Notes under the pieces: generated by a model
Database searches by the model: none
What the model was told of the DNA's origin: nothing
The model's input: only the letters and a program-made list of their open reading frames with translations
Translations under genes and position numbers: made by a program
In this document: piece after piece, positions 36,877 through 47,339 of the stretch
Layout: each line of letters opens with the position of its first letter
How positions within the stretch are numbered: the first letter of the stretch is position 1
Source of the DNA: JALORV01 sp963707445
GTDB lineage: Bacteria; Pseudomonadota; Gammaproteobacteria; Burkholderiales; Burkholderiaceae_F
Assembly: GCA_963707445.1 (NCBI GenBank)
Contig: CAVPPW010000004.1
Span: forward strand, 1 to 64,000
DNA length: 64,000 nucleotides
Reading direction: 5' to 3'

Positions 36877-38136
36877 CTAGAAGGTCTGCTCGCGCAAGAT
36901 CGGCCGAACGCCTTCCACCGCGGCCGACGCCGGCTGCGAGTAGCGGATGGCCGCCTCACGATAATGCTGGGCCGCTTGCGCCTCGTCACCCAGCGCCTCA
37001 GCCAGCCGCGCCAGCGCGAGCAGCGTCGCCGGCTGCTTCGCAATCTGCAGGCTTTCGTTGAGATAGCTGCCCGCCTTGCCCCACAACTGTTCGCGCAGGC
37101 ACAGCACACCGGCGGCACGAAGCAGCGCCGCGCGTATCGCGTCATCGCGCGGCAACTCGTTCAGCCAGCGCTCCACCTGTTCGAGCTGCCCGCGGGCCGG
37201 GAACGCCTGCGCGCGCGCGTACTCGTCGAGCAGCCTGGTGCTGGTTTCGTCCCACTCGGCCGGCGATGCGCGCAGCGCCTCTTCGATCACGGCCGCGGCG
37301 CGCCCGCCGCGGCCGGTGATGTTCAGCAGACGAGCGCCTTCAAGCGCGACCTCCGGCAGCAGCCGATCGGCCGCGGCGATCGCGTCCCAGGCGCCCTCGA
37401 GCGAGGCGGGGTCGTAGCGCTGCGCCAGCAACTGCTCCCGATAAGCTGCGAGCTTCAGCCGCCGCGCGAGCACCGGGTGCACTGCCTTGCGCTTTTCGAG
37501 CGCGCGCAATGCTTTCAGCGCGTCTTCCCAGCGGCCCGACTGCAGATTGGCGTTCAGTGCGATCCGCATCGCGTGGATGTGGCGCGCTCCGGCGCCCTGC
37601 AGCTGGTGGATGGCGCCGAGCGCGGCGTCGTTGTCGCGCTGTTCCGACCACATCTCGGCACTCGTCACCAGTCGCGCGGTCTCGAGGTCGGTGTCGGCCT
37701 CCGCGCGCGCAATCCAGTCATCCCGGCGTTCATATTCCTGCATGCGGTGTGCGGCCCGCGCGCCGATCAGCGCGGCCACACCGGCGGTGCGCGACGACGA
37801 TTGTGCGGCCCGCGCCGCCTTCTCGGCCCGCGCGAAGCGACCCTCGAGCAGGCTGCGCACCGCCTCGACCAGCGCCTGCAGACCGCCGACCTCCTCGCGG
37901 CGCGCGCGATAAAGCCGCACCTGCTCGGGAAAGTCGACGACCCGCTGCAGCGCACGTCCGCTCCAGTAGACGACCAGTAGCAGCGCCGTCAGCACCAGGA
38001 GGAACAGATTCAGCGAGACGTCGACACGGTAAGGCGGCACGTAGAAGGCAACGTTGCCGGCGTTGATTTGCAGCACCAGCGCCACCGCCGCAGCGAGCAG
38101 CGACAACAGCAGCACCCAGGTCAGCCAGCGCATCAA
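36877..38136 (-). CDS. hemY: HemY-like protoheme biogenesis membrane protein
   Basis: A 419-residue protein with two N-terminal membrane helices (WLTWVLLLSLLAAAVALVLQI, LNLFLLVLTALLLVVYWSG) followed by the HemY_N domain and TPR-like helices (AARAAQSSSRTAGVAALIGARAAHRMQEY ; PATLLALARLAEALGDEAQAAQHY). It is the last gene of the hemCDXY run. It overlaps hemX by 4 bp (ATGA). The precise function in heme synthesis is not established in this family; it is not protoporphyrinogen oxidase. Confidence 0.92.
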   Translation of the reverse strand: MMRWLTWVLLLSLLAAAVALVLQINAGNVAFYVPPYRVDVSLNLFLLVLTALLLVVYWSGRALQRVVDFPEQVRLYRARREEVGGLQALVEAVRSLLEGRFARAEKAARAAQSSSRTAGVAALIGARAAHRMQEYERRDDWIARAEADTDLETARLVTSAEMWSEQRDNDAALGAIHQLQGAGARHIHAMRIALNANLQSGRWEDALKALRALEKRKAVHPVLARRLKLAAYREQLLAQRYDPASLEGAWDAIAAADRLLPEVALEGARLLNITGRGGRAAAVIEEALRASPAEWDETSTRLLDEYARAQAFPARGQLEQVERWLNELPRDDAIRAALLRAAGVLCLREQLWGKAGSYLNESLQIAKQPATLLALARLAEALGDEAQAAQHYREAAIRYSQPASAAVEGVRPILREQTF

Positions 38137-39224
38137 CGCCCCGGCGTGGTACGCGCCGCACGCACTGCGGCGAGGCTGTCATTGATTTGCGGCACGTCGA
38201 CCGAAAGCGCCGTCGAACCGAGCTGCTTCATCGTCGCGATTGCGGCGGCAACGTTGGGCTGGCGCACGTCCACGTATCGGCTGACCAGCGCCTGCGCTTC
38301 GGCGAGATCGATTCGGAACAGGCGATCGTTGCGCATCAGCAGAGCCTGCCGCGCATTCAGCAGGCGCAGCTTGATCTGCAGCCGCAGCAACTGCTGCTGC
38401 TGCGGCACCAGCAGCAGCGCCTCCGGCGTGTCGACCCGGCGCAGTCGGACCAGGTCACGATAGTCGCTGAGCTCGGAGCGCAACCGCTCGAGCCATCGTT
38501 CCCAGCGCGGCGTGCCGGGCGACGGTTCGGTTGTGTCCGCGGTCGGCGGAGGCTGCGCAGCGCCTGGCGGCCGCGCGTCGGAAAGCAGCGGCCAGGAATC
38601 GACAGCCGCGGCGATCTGATCGAGCTTGAGCGCCATGCCGGCGACATCGACCGATGGTGCAACTTTCAGGCGCTCGATGTCGCGGGCAATGACGCGGCGG
38701 AGCGGCAGGAACCGCGCGCTGTCGCTGCGGGCGAGCCGCAGGTCGGCCGTCTGCAGCGCCGCGAGCGCGGTGTTGAGGTTGCCGCTGACACTGAGTTCCT
38801 GGCTGGCGACTGCGACCAGCCTCTCGACTTCGACCAGCACCGCTTCGTCGCGCCCGCGCGAAAGGTCGGTGTACAGCTGCTCGAGCGACTCGCGTTGGCC
38901 TTGTTCCTCGGCGAGCCGCGCTTCGAGCACCAGGGCCCGCTCGCGCGCTGCGCGGGCCTCGGCATCTGCGCGATTGGCCGTCTCGGCGTTGCGGGTGGTC
39001 GCCTGCTCGAGCTCACCGAGCCGCCGCGCCGACTCCTTGCGCAGCGCGCCGAGCTGTAGCTGCGAATAGACCGCGGCAGCGAGGCTGATGACGATCGCGA
39101 TCGCGACGATCCACCGCCATGCAGAACCTGACGCCGCCGGCTTGCCCGGTTCCATCGCCGCCGTCGCAGGCACACCCGACGCTGCGGCGACAGGCTCCAT
39201 CGGGGGCGACTCGTTCGGATTCAA
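38133..39224 (-). CDS. hemX: HemX-like protein (uroporphyrinogen-III C-methyltransferase family)
   Basis: A 363-residue protein with one membrane helix (WIVAIAIVISLAAAVYSQ, residues ~38-56), a periplasmic coiled coil (~60-115, RRLGELEQATTRNAETANRADAEARAARE) and a conserved helical C-terminal domain (LRSELSDYRDLVRLRRVDTPEALLLVPQQQ, AQALVSRYVDVRQP). Database names call it a methyltransferase, but no SAM-binding fold is visible; it probably supports tetrapyrrole enzymes at the membrane. Between hemD and hemY as usual. Confidence 0.92.
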   Translation of the reverse strand: MNPNESPPMEPVAAASGVPATAAMEPGKPAASGSAWRWIVAIAIVISLAAAVYSQLQLGALRKESARRLGELEQATTRNAETANRADAEARAARERALVLEARLAEEQGQRESLEQLYTDLSRGRDEAVLVEVERLVAVASQELSVSGNLNTALAALQTADLRLARSDSARFLPLRRVIARDIERLKVAPSVDVAGMALKLDQIAAAVDSWPLLSDARPPGAAQPPPTADTTEPSPGTPRWERWLERLRSELSDYRDLVRLRRVDTPEALLLVPQQQQLLRLQIKLRLLNARQALLMRNDRLFRIDLAEAQALVSRYVDVRQPNVAAAIATMKQLGSTALSVDVPQINDSLAAVRAARTTPGR

Positions 39225-39312
39225 GGCAGCGATGGACAGATCGTGATCGGCGCTGCACGTCGAGAGCGGCCAAATGCCGCGCGAACCGGCGGTGAGCGGT
39301 ACTGAGCCGATT

Positions 39313-40071
39313 CTATAGCTGTGCGAAGAGGGCTTCGGGATTCGACTCGGCCAATTCGACCCGCGTGTATCCCGCGGCCAACAGCTGTTCGGCGATGCGA
39401 GGATGGGTGGCTAGCGCACGGCCGCGGCGCAGGAATTGCGCGGCGCCGGCGACTGTGTTGAGCTGGCGGTCGAGGGCATCGATCGCCTCGCTGCTGCTGA
39501 TCAGCACGGAGATCTCGTCGCGCCCGTGCATCGCGCCTGCGACTCGGGCGACGCTGGCGGGGTCCGGCACCGGTTCCGTGCGGCTGTAAACGGCCAGTAT
39601 CTCGACTTCGGCGCCGGCCTCGGCGAAACGGCGCGCCAGCCACTCACGACCAGCCTGTGCCCGCAAAATCAGCACACGGCGCGCGGTCCCGCCGCACTGT
39701 TGCCACTCGTCCCAGAAGGCTTCGGAGCCCGCGCCACTGCTGGCAGACGGCGCGACTATCGGGGTTGCCGCGGGCATGCGAATGACCTCGGCGATCGCCT
39801 GCGCGGTCGCATGACCGACCGCGCCGATCGCCGTGGCGCTCGGCCAGCCCTGCAGCAGCGGAGACGCCGCGTGCACGGCCGCCGGGCTGACGAAAATCAC
39901 CAGATCGTGATCTGCAACGCGGGCCAGGATCTCCCGCGCCCGCGGTTCGTCCGGTGCAGGACCGATTGCGAACGCCGGCCACCACAGCGCGTCGCGGCCA
40001 CGCCGCCGCAGTTCCTCGGTGAGTCGTTCACCGGCCTGGCCCGGACGCGTGACGATCGCCAGCCGTGCCAC
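39313..40071 (-). CDS. hemD: Uroporphyrinogen-III synthase
   Basis: A 252-residue enzyme that cyclises hydroxymethylbilane to uroporphyrinogen III, inverting ring D. Two Rossmann-like halves are visible: LAIVTRPGQAGERLTEELRRRGR at the start and VLILRAQAGREWLARRFAEAGAEVEILAVYSRTEP in the second half, with LISSSEAIDAL and ATHPRIAEQLLAAGYTRV. The family is poorly conserved in sequence; the position 4 bp after hemC settles the call. Confidence 0.94.
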   Translation of the reverse strand: MARLAIVTRPGQAGERLTEELRRRGRDALWWPAFAIGPAPDEPRAREILARVADHDLVIFVSPAAVHAASPLLQGWPSATAIGAVGHATAQAIAEVIRMPAATPIVAPSASSGAGSEAFWDEWQQCGGTARRVLILRAQAGREWLARRFAEAGAEVEILAVYSRTEPVPDPASVARVAGAMHGRDEISVLISSSEAIDALDRQLNTVAGAAQFLRRGRALATHPRIAEQLLAAGYTRVELAESNPEALFAQL

Positions 40072-40075
40072 GATC

Positions 40076-40999
40076 TCAGGCGAGGCCGAGCAGGCGCAGC
40101 GCCCCGCGCTTCTTCAGGTCCGCGACGATCTGGGCCGCCAGGAGCTCCGCATCCTCGATCGGCGCCGTGCCCTCGCTGTCGACGAACTCGCCGGTGGACG
40201 CGTTGCCGACGAGCGCCCGCATCCGCAGTTGCACGCCTTCAATTTCGGCGTAGGCCGCGAGCGGCACCTGGCAGCTGCCGCCGAGCCCGCGTGATACGCC
40301 GCGTTCCGCCATCGTGGCGGCACGCGTCGCCGGGTCGTTCAGCGGCGCGAGCAGTGCAATGGTGGCGTCGTCCTCCCGCAGCACCTCGATGCCGAGCGCA
40401 CCCTGGCCAGGCGCCGGCAGCGAAACGGCGGTCGGGATCACCTGGCGAATGCGCGCCGCGAAGCCCAACCGCTTGAGCCCGGCAGCGGCCATCACGAGGG
40501 CATCGAAATCGCCCCGATCGAGTTTCGCCAGGCGCGTATTGACATTGCCGCGCACTGGCTCAATCACCAGACCTGGATAGCGCGCGCGCAGCATCAGTTC
40601 GCGTCGCATGCTCGAGGTGCCCACGCGCGCCCCGGTGGGCAGCTCTTCGAGCGTTGCAAAACGGTTAGAGACCAGGCAGTCGCGCGGGTCCTCGCGCTGC
40701 ATCACCGCCGCGAGCTCAAACTCAGGCGCAAGGTCCATCGGGATGTCCTTCAGCGAGTGCACAGCGAGCTGTGCGCGTCGTTCGAGCAGCGCGACCTCGA
40801 GCTCCTTGATGAACAACCCCTTGCCGCCGACCTTCGACAGCGTGCGATCGAGGATCTGGTCGCCGCGCGTGGTCATGCCGAGCAGCTCCACCTGAGCACC
40901 TGGGTGCTGCTGTATCAGGATCTGGCGCACATGTTCGGCCTGCCACAGCGCAAGCGGACTTTCGCGCGTCGCGATGACGACGCGCCCCGGCGTGTTCAT
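40076..40999 (-). CDS. hemC: Porphobilinogen deaminase (hydroxymethylbilane synthase)
   Basis: A 307-residue enzyme joining four porphobilinogens. TRESPLALWQAEHV, GDQILDRTLSKVGGKGLF, HSLKDIPMDL and GTSSMRRELML are family signatures. The dipyrromethane cofactor is attached to Cys243 in GLGGSCQVPLA. The start at 40999 gives MNTPGRVVIATRES. It heads the hemC-D-X-Y operon and is divergent from ppc, with about 88 bp between. Confidence 0.97.
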   Translation of the reverse strand: MNTPGRVVIATRESPLALWQAEHVRQILIQQHPGAQVELLGMTTRGDQILDRTLSKVGGKGLFIKELEVALLERRAQLAVHSLKDIPMDLAPEFELAAVMQREDPRDCLVSNRFATLEELPTGARVGTSSMRRELMLRARYPGLVIEPVRGNVNTRLAKLDRGDFDALVMAAAGLKRLGFAARIRQVIPTAVSLPAPGQGALGIEVLREDDATIALLAPLNDPATRAATMAERGVSRGLGGSCQVPLAAYAEIEGVQLRMRALVGNASTGEFVDSEGTAPIEDAELLAAQIVADLKKRGALRLLGLA

Positions 41000-41087
41000 C
41001 GGCGAGGTCCTGTCGATGGCATGGCCCGTAAAAGGCGCGGCGAGTCTAGCACCGGGCCACTTTGCTTCATGCATCATGCGTGCGGAG

Positions 41088-43831
41088 ATGCGCATGAACA
41101 CCGTCGATCAGGCGCTGCGTGACGACATCCGGCTGCTCGGCCAGTTGCTGGGCGCAGTGCTGCGCACGCACGAGGGCGAGGCGCTATACACGAAGGTCGA
41201 GGACATCCGGCGCACGGCGCTGCAGTTCCGCCGCGAGGATGATCCTGCGGCCGCGCGTCGGCTCGACACGCAGCTGCGCCGGCTTTCCCGCGACGACACG
41301 ATCACCGTCGTGCGCGCGTTCAGCGTCTTTTCGCACCTCGCCAACATTGCCGAGGACCGACACCTGGTGCGGCGGCTGGCAGTCCGGCGCGACAGCCGCA
41401 CCGGGCTCGCTCGCGCATGCGATGGCGCTGCTGCAGCGGCGCGGCATCGGCACGCGGCGGCTCGCGTCGCTGCTGGCCGACGCCTGCCTGATGCCGGTGC
41501 TGACCGCGCATCCGACCGAAGTGCGGCGCAAAAGCATCCTCGATACCGAGCGCGCGATCGCCGGACTGATCGAAGCACGCGAACTTGGACCTGCAGGCGG
41601 CAGCGCAGCGATCGACGAAGAACTGCTGGCGGCGATTTCAGCGCTGTGGCAGACGCGGATGCTGCGATCCGAGAAGCTGAGCGTCTACGACGAGATCGCC
41701 AACGCGCTTGCGTACTGGCGCACGACGTTCTTGCGCGAGATGCCGGCCGTTTACGGCGCGGTGGAGAAAGCTGCGCAGCTTCCGCAACCGGCGCCGACCT
41801 TCCTGGCGCTCGGCAGCTGGATCGGAGGGGATCGCGACGGCCACCCGCACGTGACCGCCGCGACGATGCGGGCGGCGCTGAAGGCCCAGGCCGAAACGGT
41901 GTTCGACCACTACGCCGAGGCGGTGCATGCGCTCGGCGCCGAACTGTCGATGTCGCGGCTGCTCACCTCGGTCAGCGACGAACTCAGCGAGCTCGCTGCG
42001 GCAAGCCCTGATCCTTCGCGGCAGCGTGCCGACGAACCCTACCGCCTGGCACTGACCGGGGTGTATGCGCGACTGCTGGCGACGGCGTCCCAACTGGGAC
42101 TCACGCTGCACGCGCGCGCTGCGGTCGCGCCTGCGCGCGCCGTACGCCCGGGCCGAAGACTTCCGGTCGGACCTCGCGACGATTGCGGCGTCTCTGCAGG
42201 CCCACGGCAGCGAGCGCATCGCGCGACTGCGCGTGGCCCCGCTGCTGCGCGCGATCGATGTCTTCGGTTTTCACGGCGCCACGCTGGACCTGCGCCAGAG
42301 TTCTGACGTGCTCGAGGCTGTCGTCGCCGAACTGATGACCGCCGCCGAGGTCTGCGCCGATTACCGCAAACTCGCCGAAGGCGAGCGCGTGCGCCTGCTG
42401 GCGCGCGAACTGTCGCATTCGCGCCCGCTGGTTTCGGCGCATCTGCATTACAGCGCCCGCACCCGGACGGAACTCGATGTATTCAATGCCGCGCGCGAGC
42501 TGCGCGAGGCTTTCGGTGCGCGCGCGATCGAGCGCCACATCGTCTCGCACACCGAAACATTGTCGGATCTGCTGGAATTGGCGCTGCTGCAGAAAGAATG
42601 CGGACTGCTGGCCGGTACCGAGCAGCGCAGCTGCAGACTGATGGTGGTGCCGCTCTTCGAAACGATCGACGATCTCGAGCGGGCACCCGGCATCATGCGC
42701 GAGCTATGGGCCCATCCGGGCCTGCGCAGCCTGCTGCTGGCACCGGCGGCGCGCCAGCCGCTGCAGGAAACAATGCTCGGCTACTCCGACAGCAACAAGG
42801 ACGGCGGCTTCCTGATGTCGTCCTGGCAGCTGTACCGTACAACGCAGCGCCTGCTGCAGGCGGCTGACGCGGAGCGCGTGCAGCTGCGCCTCTTCCACGG
42901 TCGCGGCGGCACGGTCGGCCGCGGCGGCGGACCCAGTTATGACGCGATTCTCGCGCAGCCTCCCGGCAGCGTGCGCGGCCAGTTGCGGCTCACCGAACAG
43001 GGCGAGATCATCCAGGCCCGCTATGCGGACCCGCGGCTAGGTCGCAACCATCTCGAGACACTCGTGGCGGCGCTGCTCGAGGCGAGCCTGGCACCGGCGT
43101 CGCCCGAGGCCGCGGACGAGCACGCCTTCGAGACCGCGATGGACGAGATCGCGCACCATTCGCACCGCGCCTACCGGGCACTGGTCTACGAGACCGAGGG
43201 CTTCGCCGAGTACTTCTTCAGCGCGACGCCGATCACCGAGATCATGGAACTCAACATCGGCAGCCGACCCGCAGCTCGCCGCTTCACGGGCCGCATCGAG
43301 GACCTGCGCGCGATACCGTGGGTCTTCTCGTGGGGACAGTGCCGTGTGCTGCTCCCGGGCTGGTACGGGTTCGGCAGCGGTATCGAGGCCTGGCTGGCCG
43401 AAGGCGGGCGTGGCGCGCGGCGTGCGCGCGCCACGCTGCTGTCCCGTATGGGACGCGACTGGCCATTTTTCAGAACCGTGCTGTCGAACATGGAAATGGT
43501 GCTGGCAAAGTCGGATCTCGCGATCGGCGGACGCTACGCCCAACTGGCGCAGCCACGCCAGCGCGGCAAGACTATCGCCGCGGCCATCCGCCGGGAGTGG
43601 AGTCTGACACTGCGACACTTGCTCGCCGTCACCGGCCAGAAGCACCTGCTGGAAAGCAACCCCGAACTGCAGCAGACGCTGAAGCATCGCCTGCCCTACA
43701 TCGACCCGCTGAATCACCTGCAGGTCGAACTGATCAAGCGCTATCGCGCCGGCATCACCGACGAGCGCGTCAAGCGCGGCATCCATCTGACGATCAACGG
43801 GATTTCGGCCGGTCTGCGCAACACCGGCTAG
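41088..43831 (+). CDS. ppc: Phosphoenolpyruvate carboxylase, frameshifted
   Basis: Adds bicarbonate to PEP to make oxaloacetate, refilling the TCA cycle. Three frames together encode a ~914-residue protein. N-terminus: TVDQALRDDIRLLGQLLGAVLRTHEG. Middle: PVLTAHPTEVRRKSILDTE with the catalytic His, and WIGGDRDGHPHVT. C-terminus: GYSDSNKDGGFLMSSWQLY, FHGRGGTVGRGGGPSYDAI, ending SAGLRNTG. One extra base near 41390-41405 and one near 42125-42140 explain both breaks. A housekeeping gene with otherwise perfect conservation, so sequence error is likely. Start ATG at 41088 or 41094. Confidence 0.92.
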
Positions 43832-43917
43832 CCTCGCAGGCAAGGCCGGGCCGGACGAATTGATCTACATTGCGCGAGCGTTCGACTAAGCCAACCGACA
43901 TCGACACAGGAGGAAAC

Positions 43918-44909
43918 ATGCCTGCATTTGCTCGCCGTACGCTCGTTCGCGCCGCCGCCGCTCTTGCGTGTACCGCGATTCTTGCCGCCGCGAATTCTGC
44001 ATGGGCGCAGGGCTACCCGACGCGTCCGATCACGCGTGATCGTTCCGTGGGCCGCCGGAGGCGGGACCGACGCAACGGCCCGCATCATCGGTAGCCTGCT
44101 TGAAAAGGAGCTCGGCCAACCGGTCAACGTCGTCAACCGCGTCGGCGGTAGCGGTGTCGTCGGTCACGCGGCGATCGCATCGGCTGCGCCGGACGGCTAC
44201 ACGATCGGACTCGCCACCGTCGAGATCGGCATGATGCATTGGCAGGGGCTGACCGAGCTGACGGGCGCGTCGTATCACGCCGCTGGCGCTGGTCAATGCC
44301 GACCCGGCCGGCGTGCAGGTGCGCTCGGATGCCCCGTACAAGACGATCAGCGACCTCTTGGCAGCGATCAAGGCGAATCCCGGCAAGCTCAAGGCATCGG
44401 GGACGGGTCAGGGAGGCATCTGGCATCTGGCGATCGCCGGCCTGCTGCGCGACCAGAAGATCGATCCGGCCGCAGTGCCCTGGGTTCCGAGCAATGGCGC
44501 CGCACCGGGATTGCAGGACATGGTCGCCGGCGGTGTCGATATCGCCCCCTGCTCGCTGCCCGAGGCGCGTGCGCTGATCGACGCGGGCAAGGTCAAGAGC
44601 CTCGTCATCATGAATGACAAGCCGTCGACGCTCTATCCGAATGTTCCGACGCTGAAGGCCGCGCTCGGCAGTGACTGGACAATGGCCGCTTGGCGCGGCA
44701 TGGTCGCGCCGAAGGGAATACCGCCGGAAGCGCGCGACAAGCTCGCGGCCGCGCTGCAGAAGATCGTCGCCAGCAAGGACTACACCGACTTCATGAGCAG
44801 CCGCGGCTTCGGTGTGATCTATGCCGGTCCGGACGACTTCGCCAAGTTCATGGCGAAATCGGATTCCGAGCTCGGCGCTACGATGAAGGCGGTCGGCGTC
44901 GCCAAGTAG
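43918..44909 (+). CDS. Tripartite tricarboxylate transporter substrate-binding protein (Bug family), frameshifted
   Basis: Periplasmic receptor for a carboxylate-type solute. Signal peptide RTLVRAAAALACTAILAAANSAWAQ, start at 43918 with AGGAGGAAAC upstream. The frame then shifts to VIVPWAAGGGTDATARIIGSLLEKELG and again to TPLALVNADPAGVQVR, and ends GATMKAVGVAK. Extra bases near 44033 and 44268 account for both. Bug receptors are numerous in Burkholderiales. tctB and tctA follow, so the full tripartite transporter is encoded here. Substrate unknown. Confidence 0.88.
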
Positions 44910-44930
44910 CCCTCCGAGCGTTCACGATCC

Positions 44931-45405
44931 GTGAAGCTCAACGACGCCGTCTTCGGCCTTCTGCTGCTGGCGCTGGCGGTCACCGTTCTCGTCGTCACGG
45001 CGTCGTACCCGACGGTCCCGGCGCAGCGCGTCGGGCCGGCGCTGTTTCCATCGCTGATTGCCGTTGGCCTCGCCGTTGGCGGCCTGATCCTGATCGCGCG
45101 CGGCTGGCGAATTCGTGCCCAAGTCGCCGCTGATCCAGTTCGATCCATGGGTGCGTTCACCGCGCCATGTTGCCGGCGTGCTGGCCGTCATCGGCTCGAT
45201 CGTGTTCTATGTAACCGCGGTCGATCGGCTCGGATTTCTGCTGACGTCCTTCGTCATTCTCACCGTGCTCTTCCGCATTTTCGGCGTTGGATGGAAGCGC
45301 ACGGTCATCACCGCGGCGATTGCGACGCTCGCGATCCACTTCGCTTTCTACAAGCTCCTGCGCGTGCCGCTGCCGTGGGGAGTTCTCATGCCCTACGCCT
45401 GGTAG
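44931..45405 (+). CDS. tctB: Tripartite tricarboxylate transporter small membrane subunit (TctB), frameshifted
   Basis: A ~157-residue membrane protein. LNDAVFGLLLLALAVTVLVVTASYPTVPAQRVGPALFPSLIAVGL opens it, the usual TctB start with GPALFP. After RGW the frame shifts and continues FVPKSPLIQFDPWVRSPRHVAGVLAVIG to LRVPLPWGVLMPYAW. One extra base in CGAATTC near 45108-45115 explains it. GTG start 21 bp after the receptor gene; four hydrophobic segments. Confidence 0.85.
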
Positions 45406-45429
45406 CGCGCGGCGACCGCAGATCAGCCG

Positions 45430-46936
45430 ATGTGGCCCGCCCTCGCCCAGGCGTTCTCGACGGTCTTCGAGCCGTACACCATCCTCGTGATGGTGCTCGC
45501 CTCGCTCTTCGGTCTATTCGTCGGCGCGGTGCCCGGACTGACAGCGACGATGGCGACCGCGCTGCTGGTGCCGGTCACGTTTTTCATGCCGCCGATTCCC
45601 GCGATCGCGGCGATCGTCACCGCGACGGCGATGGCGATTTTTTCCGGCGACATTCCGGGCTGCCTGCTGCGGATTCCCGGAACGCCGGCGTCGGCCGCGT
45701 ACACCGACGAAGCCTTTGCGATGACGCGCAAGGGACAGGCCGAGCTCGCGCTCGGGGCTGGACTCGTCTTCTCGGCCGTCGGCGGCCTGTTTGGGACCGC
45801 CGTGCTGATCGTGGCCGCACCCGCATTGGCCGAGTTCGCGATCCGCTTCAGTTCATTCGAATATTTCTGGCTCGTGCTGCTGGGACTCACCTGCGCGGTG
45901 TTCATCACGTCGGATCGCCCGCTGAAGGGATTGTTGACGCTCTTCCTTGGGCTTGCTGGTGGCCTGCGTCGGGCTCGGCAATCCTGCGGCGCATCCGCGC
46001 TTCACGCTCGGAAACAGCGAGTTGATGGGCGGCGTCGGCATGATCCCGATGATGATCGGGATGTTCGCGGTGTCCGAAATCATCCGGTTCGCGGCCGATA
46101 CGAGCCCGCCCGGCGAGCTCGTCGTCGAACGCGTCGGCAACGTGTTCAGCGGCCAGTGGCAACTCGCCAAGAAGTACTGGCTGCAGATCCTGCGCGGGAG
46201 TTCGCTCGGCACGCTGGTCGGCGCGCTGCCGGGCGCCGGAGCCGATATCGCCGCGTGGATGTCGTACGCCGTCAGCAAGAAGTTTTCGAAGGAGCCGCAG
46301 AAGTTCGGGACGGGTCACGTCGAAGGCATCGTTGAATCGGGCTCGGCCAACAACAGTGCGCTGGCCGGCGCGTGGATTCCCGCGCTCGTTTTCGGCATCC
46401 CGGGTGATTCGATCACGGCGATCGTGATCGGTGTCCTGTACATGAAGAACATGAATCCCGGTCCGACGCTGTTCACGACCAACCCGCAAAATATCTATGC
46501 GGTGTTCATGCTGTTCATCATCGCCAATATCATCATGGTTCCGCTTGGCATCCTCTGCATCAAGGCCGCCAAGCAGATCCTCAAGGTGCCGCGGCAAATC
46601 CTGATGCCGCTGATCCTCATTTTCTGCATCGTCGGAACGTTTGCGATCAACAACTCCTTGTTCGACGTCGGCATCATGCTGGCCGCCGGCGTCATCGCCT
46701 ACGTACTCGAAGACAACGGGTTTCCGATTGCGCCAGCCATCCTCGGCGTTGTGCTCGGTGGCATGCTTGAAGAGAATTTCGTTTCGTCGCTGATCAAGGC
46801 CGAGGGCAACCTGCTCGAATTCGTCACGCGACCGATCGCGGGCACACTGGCGGCGTTGACTTTCCTTGTGTGGCTGGCACCGGTAGTTTTGCGCCGCGCG
46901 CGACGAGCGGGCAGTGCAACACCATCAAGCATCTGA
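45430..46936 (+). CDS. tctA: Tripartite tricarboxylate transporter large membrane subunit (TctA), frameshifted
   Basis: A ~500-residue, about 12-helix permease. FVGAVPGLTATMATALLVPVTFFM near the start and GTPASAAYTDEAFAMTRKGQAELALG are TctA signatures; the second half has LVGALPGAGADIAAWMSYAVSKKF, GIVESGSANNSALAGAWIPALVFGIPGDSITAIVIG. One extra base in CTTGGGCTTGCTG near 45950-45956 shifts the frame between LTLFLGL and LVACVGLGNPA. It forms the translocation channel with TctB. Confidence 0.9.
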
Positions 46937-46949
46937 AGCGAGGCAACCG

Positions 46950-47324
46950 ATGATTCGTGGCATGAACCACTTCACCGTGCTGACCGATGACGTCGATCGC
47001 ACCGTGCACTTTTACTGCGATTTGCTCGGCCTATCTCCGGGCCCGCGTCCCGATCTTGGATTTCCGGGCGCCTGGCTGTACGCCGATGGCAACGCAGTGC
47101 TTCACATCATTGGCGGCCGGGCTTTGCCCGCGCAGCGCGCCGGCGTGATCGATCACATGGCGTTCTCGGCCAGCGGCCTGGCAACGGTCAAACGCCAGCT
47201 CGACGACGCAAAGATTCCTTACGAGCTGCGAAGACAGCGCCAGTCCAATACATGGCAGCTGTTCCTGCACGACCCCAACGGGGCCAAGGTCGAACTCGAT
47301 TTCGATGCAGCCGAAAGCGCCTGA
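46950..47324 (+). CDS. VOC/glyoxalase superfamily protein
   Basis: A 124-residue single-domain protein. GMNHFTVLTDDVDRTVHFYCDLLGLSPGPRPDLGFPGAWLYADG and VLHIIGG then VIDHMAFSASGL and FLHDPNGAKVELDF give the beta-alpha-beta-beta-beta pattern. Candidate metal ligands are His (NHFTVL), His (DHMAFS) and Glu (KVELDF). Substrate unknown. Start at 46950 with GAGG upstream; directly follows tctA, so it may act on the imported compound. Confidence 0.85.
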   Translation: MIRGMNHFTVLTDDVDRTVHFYCDLLGLSPGPRPDLGFPGAWLYADGNAVLHIIGGRALPAQRAGVIDHMAFSASGLATVKRQLDDAKIPYELRRQRQSNTWQLFLHDPNGAKVELDFDAAESA

Positions 47325-47339
47325 TGCAGGCCGGCGAGA

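Noticed and set aside
38340..38430. Short CAG/CTG-like repetitive run in hemX
   Set aside because: It encodes the Gln/Leu-rich stretch PQQQQLLRLQ in a conserved domain; no tandem-repeat array.
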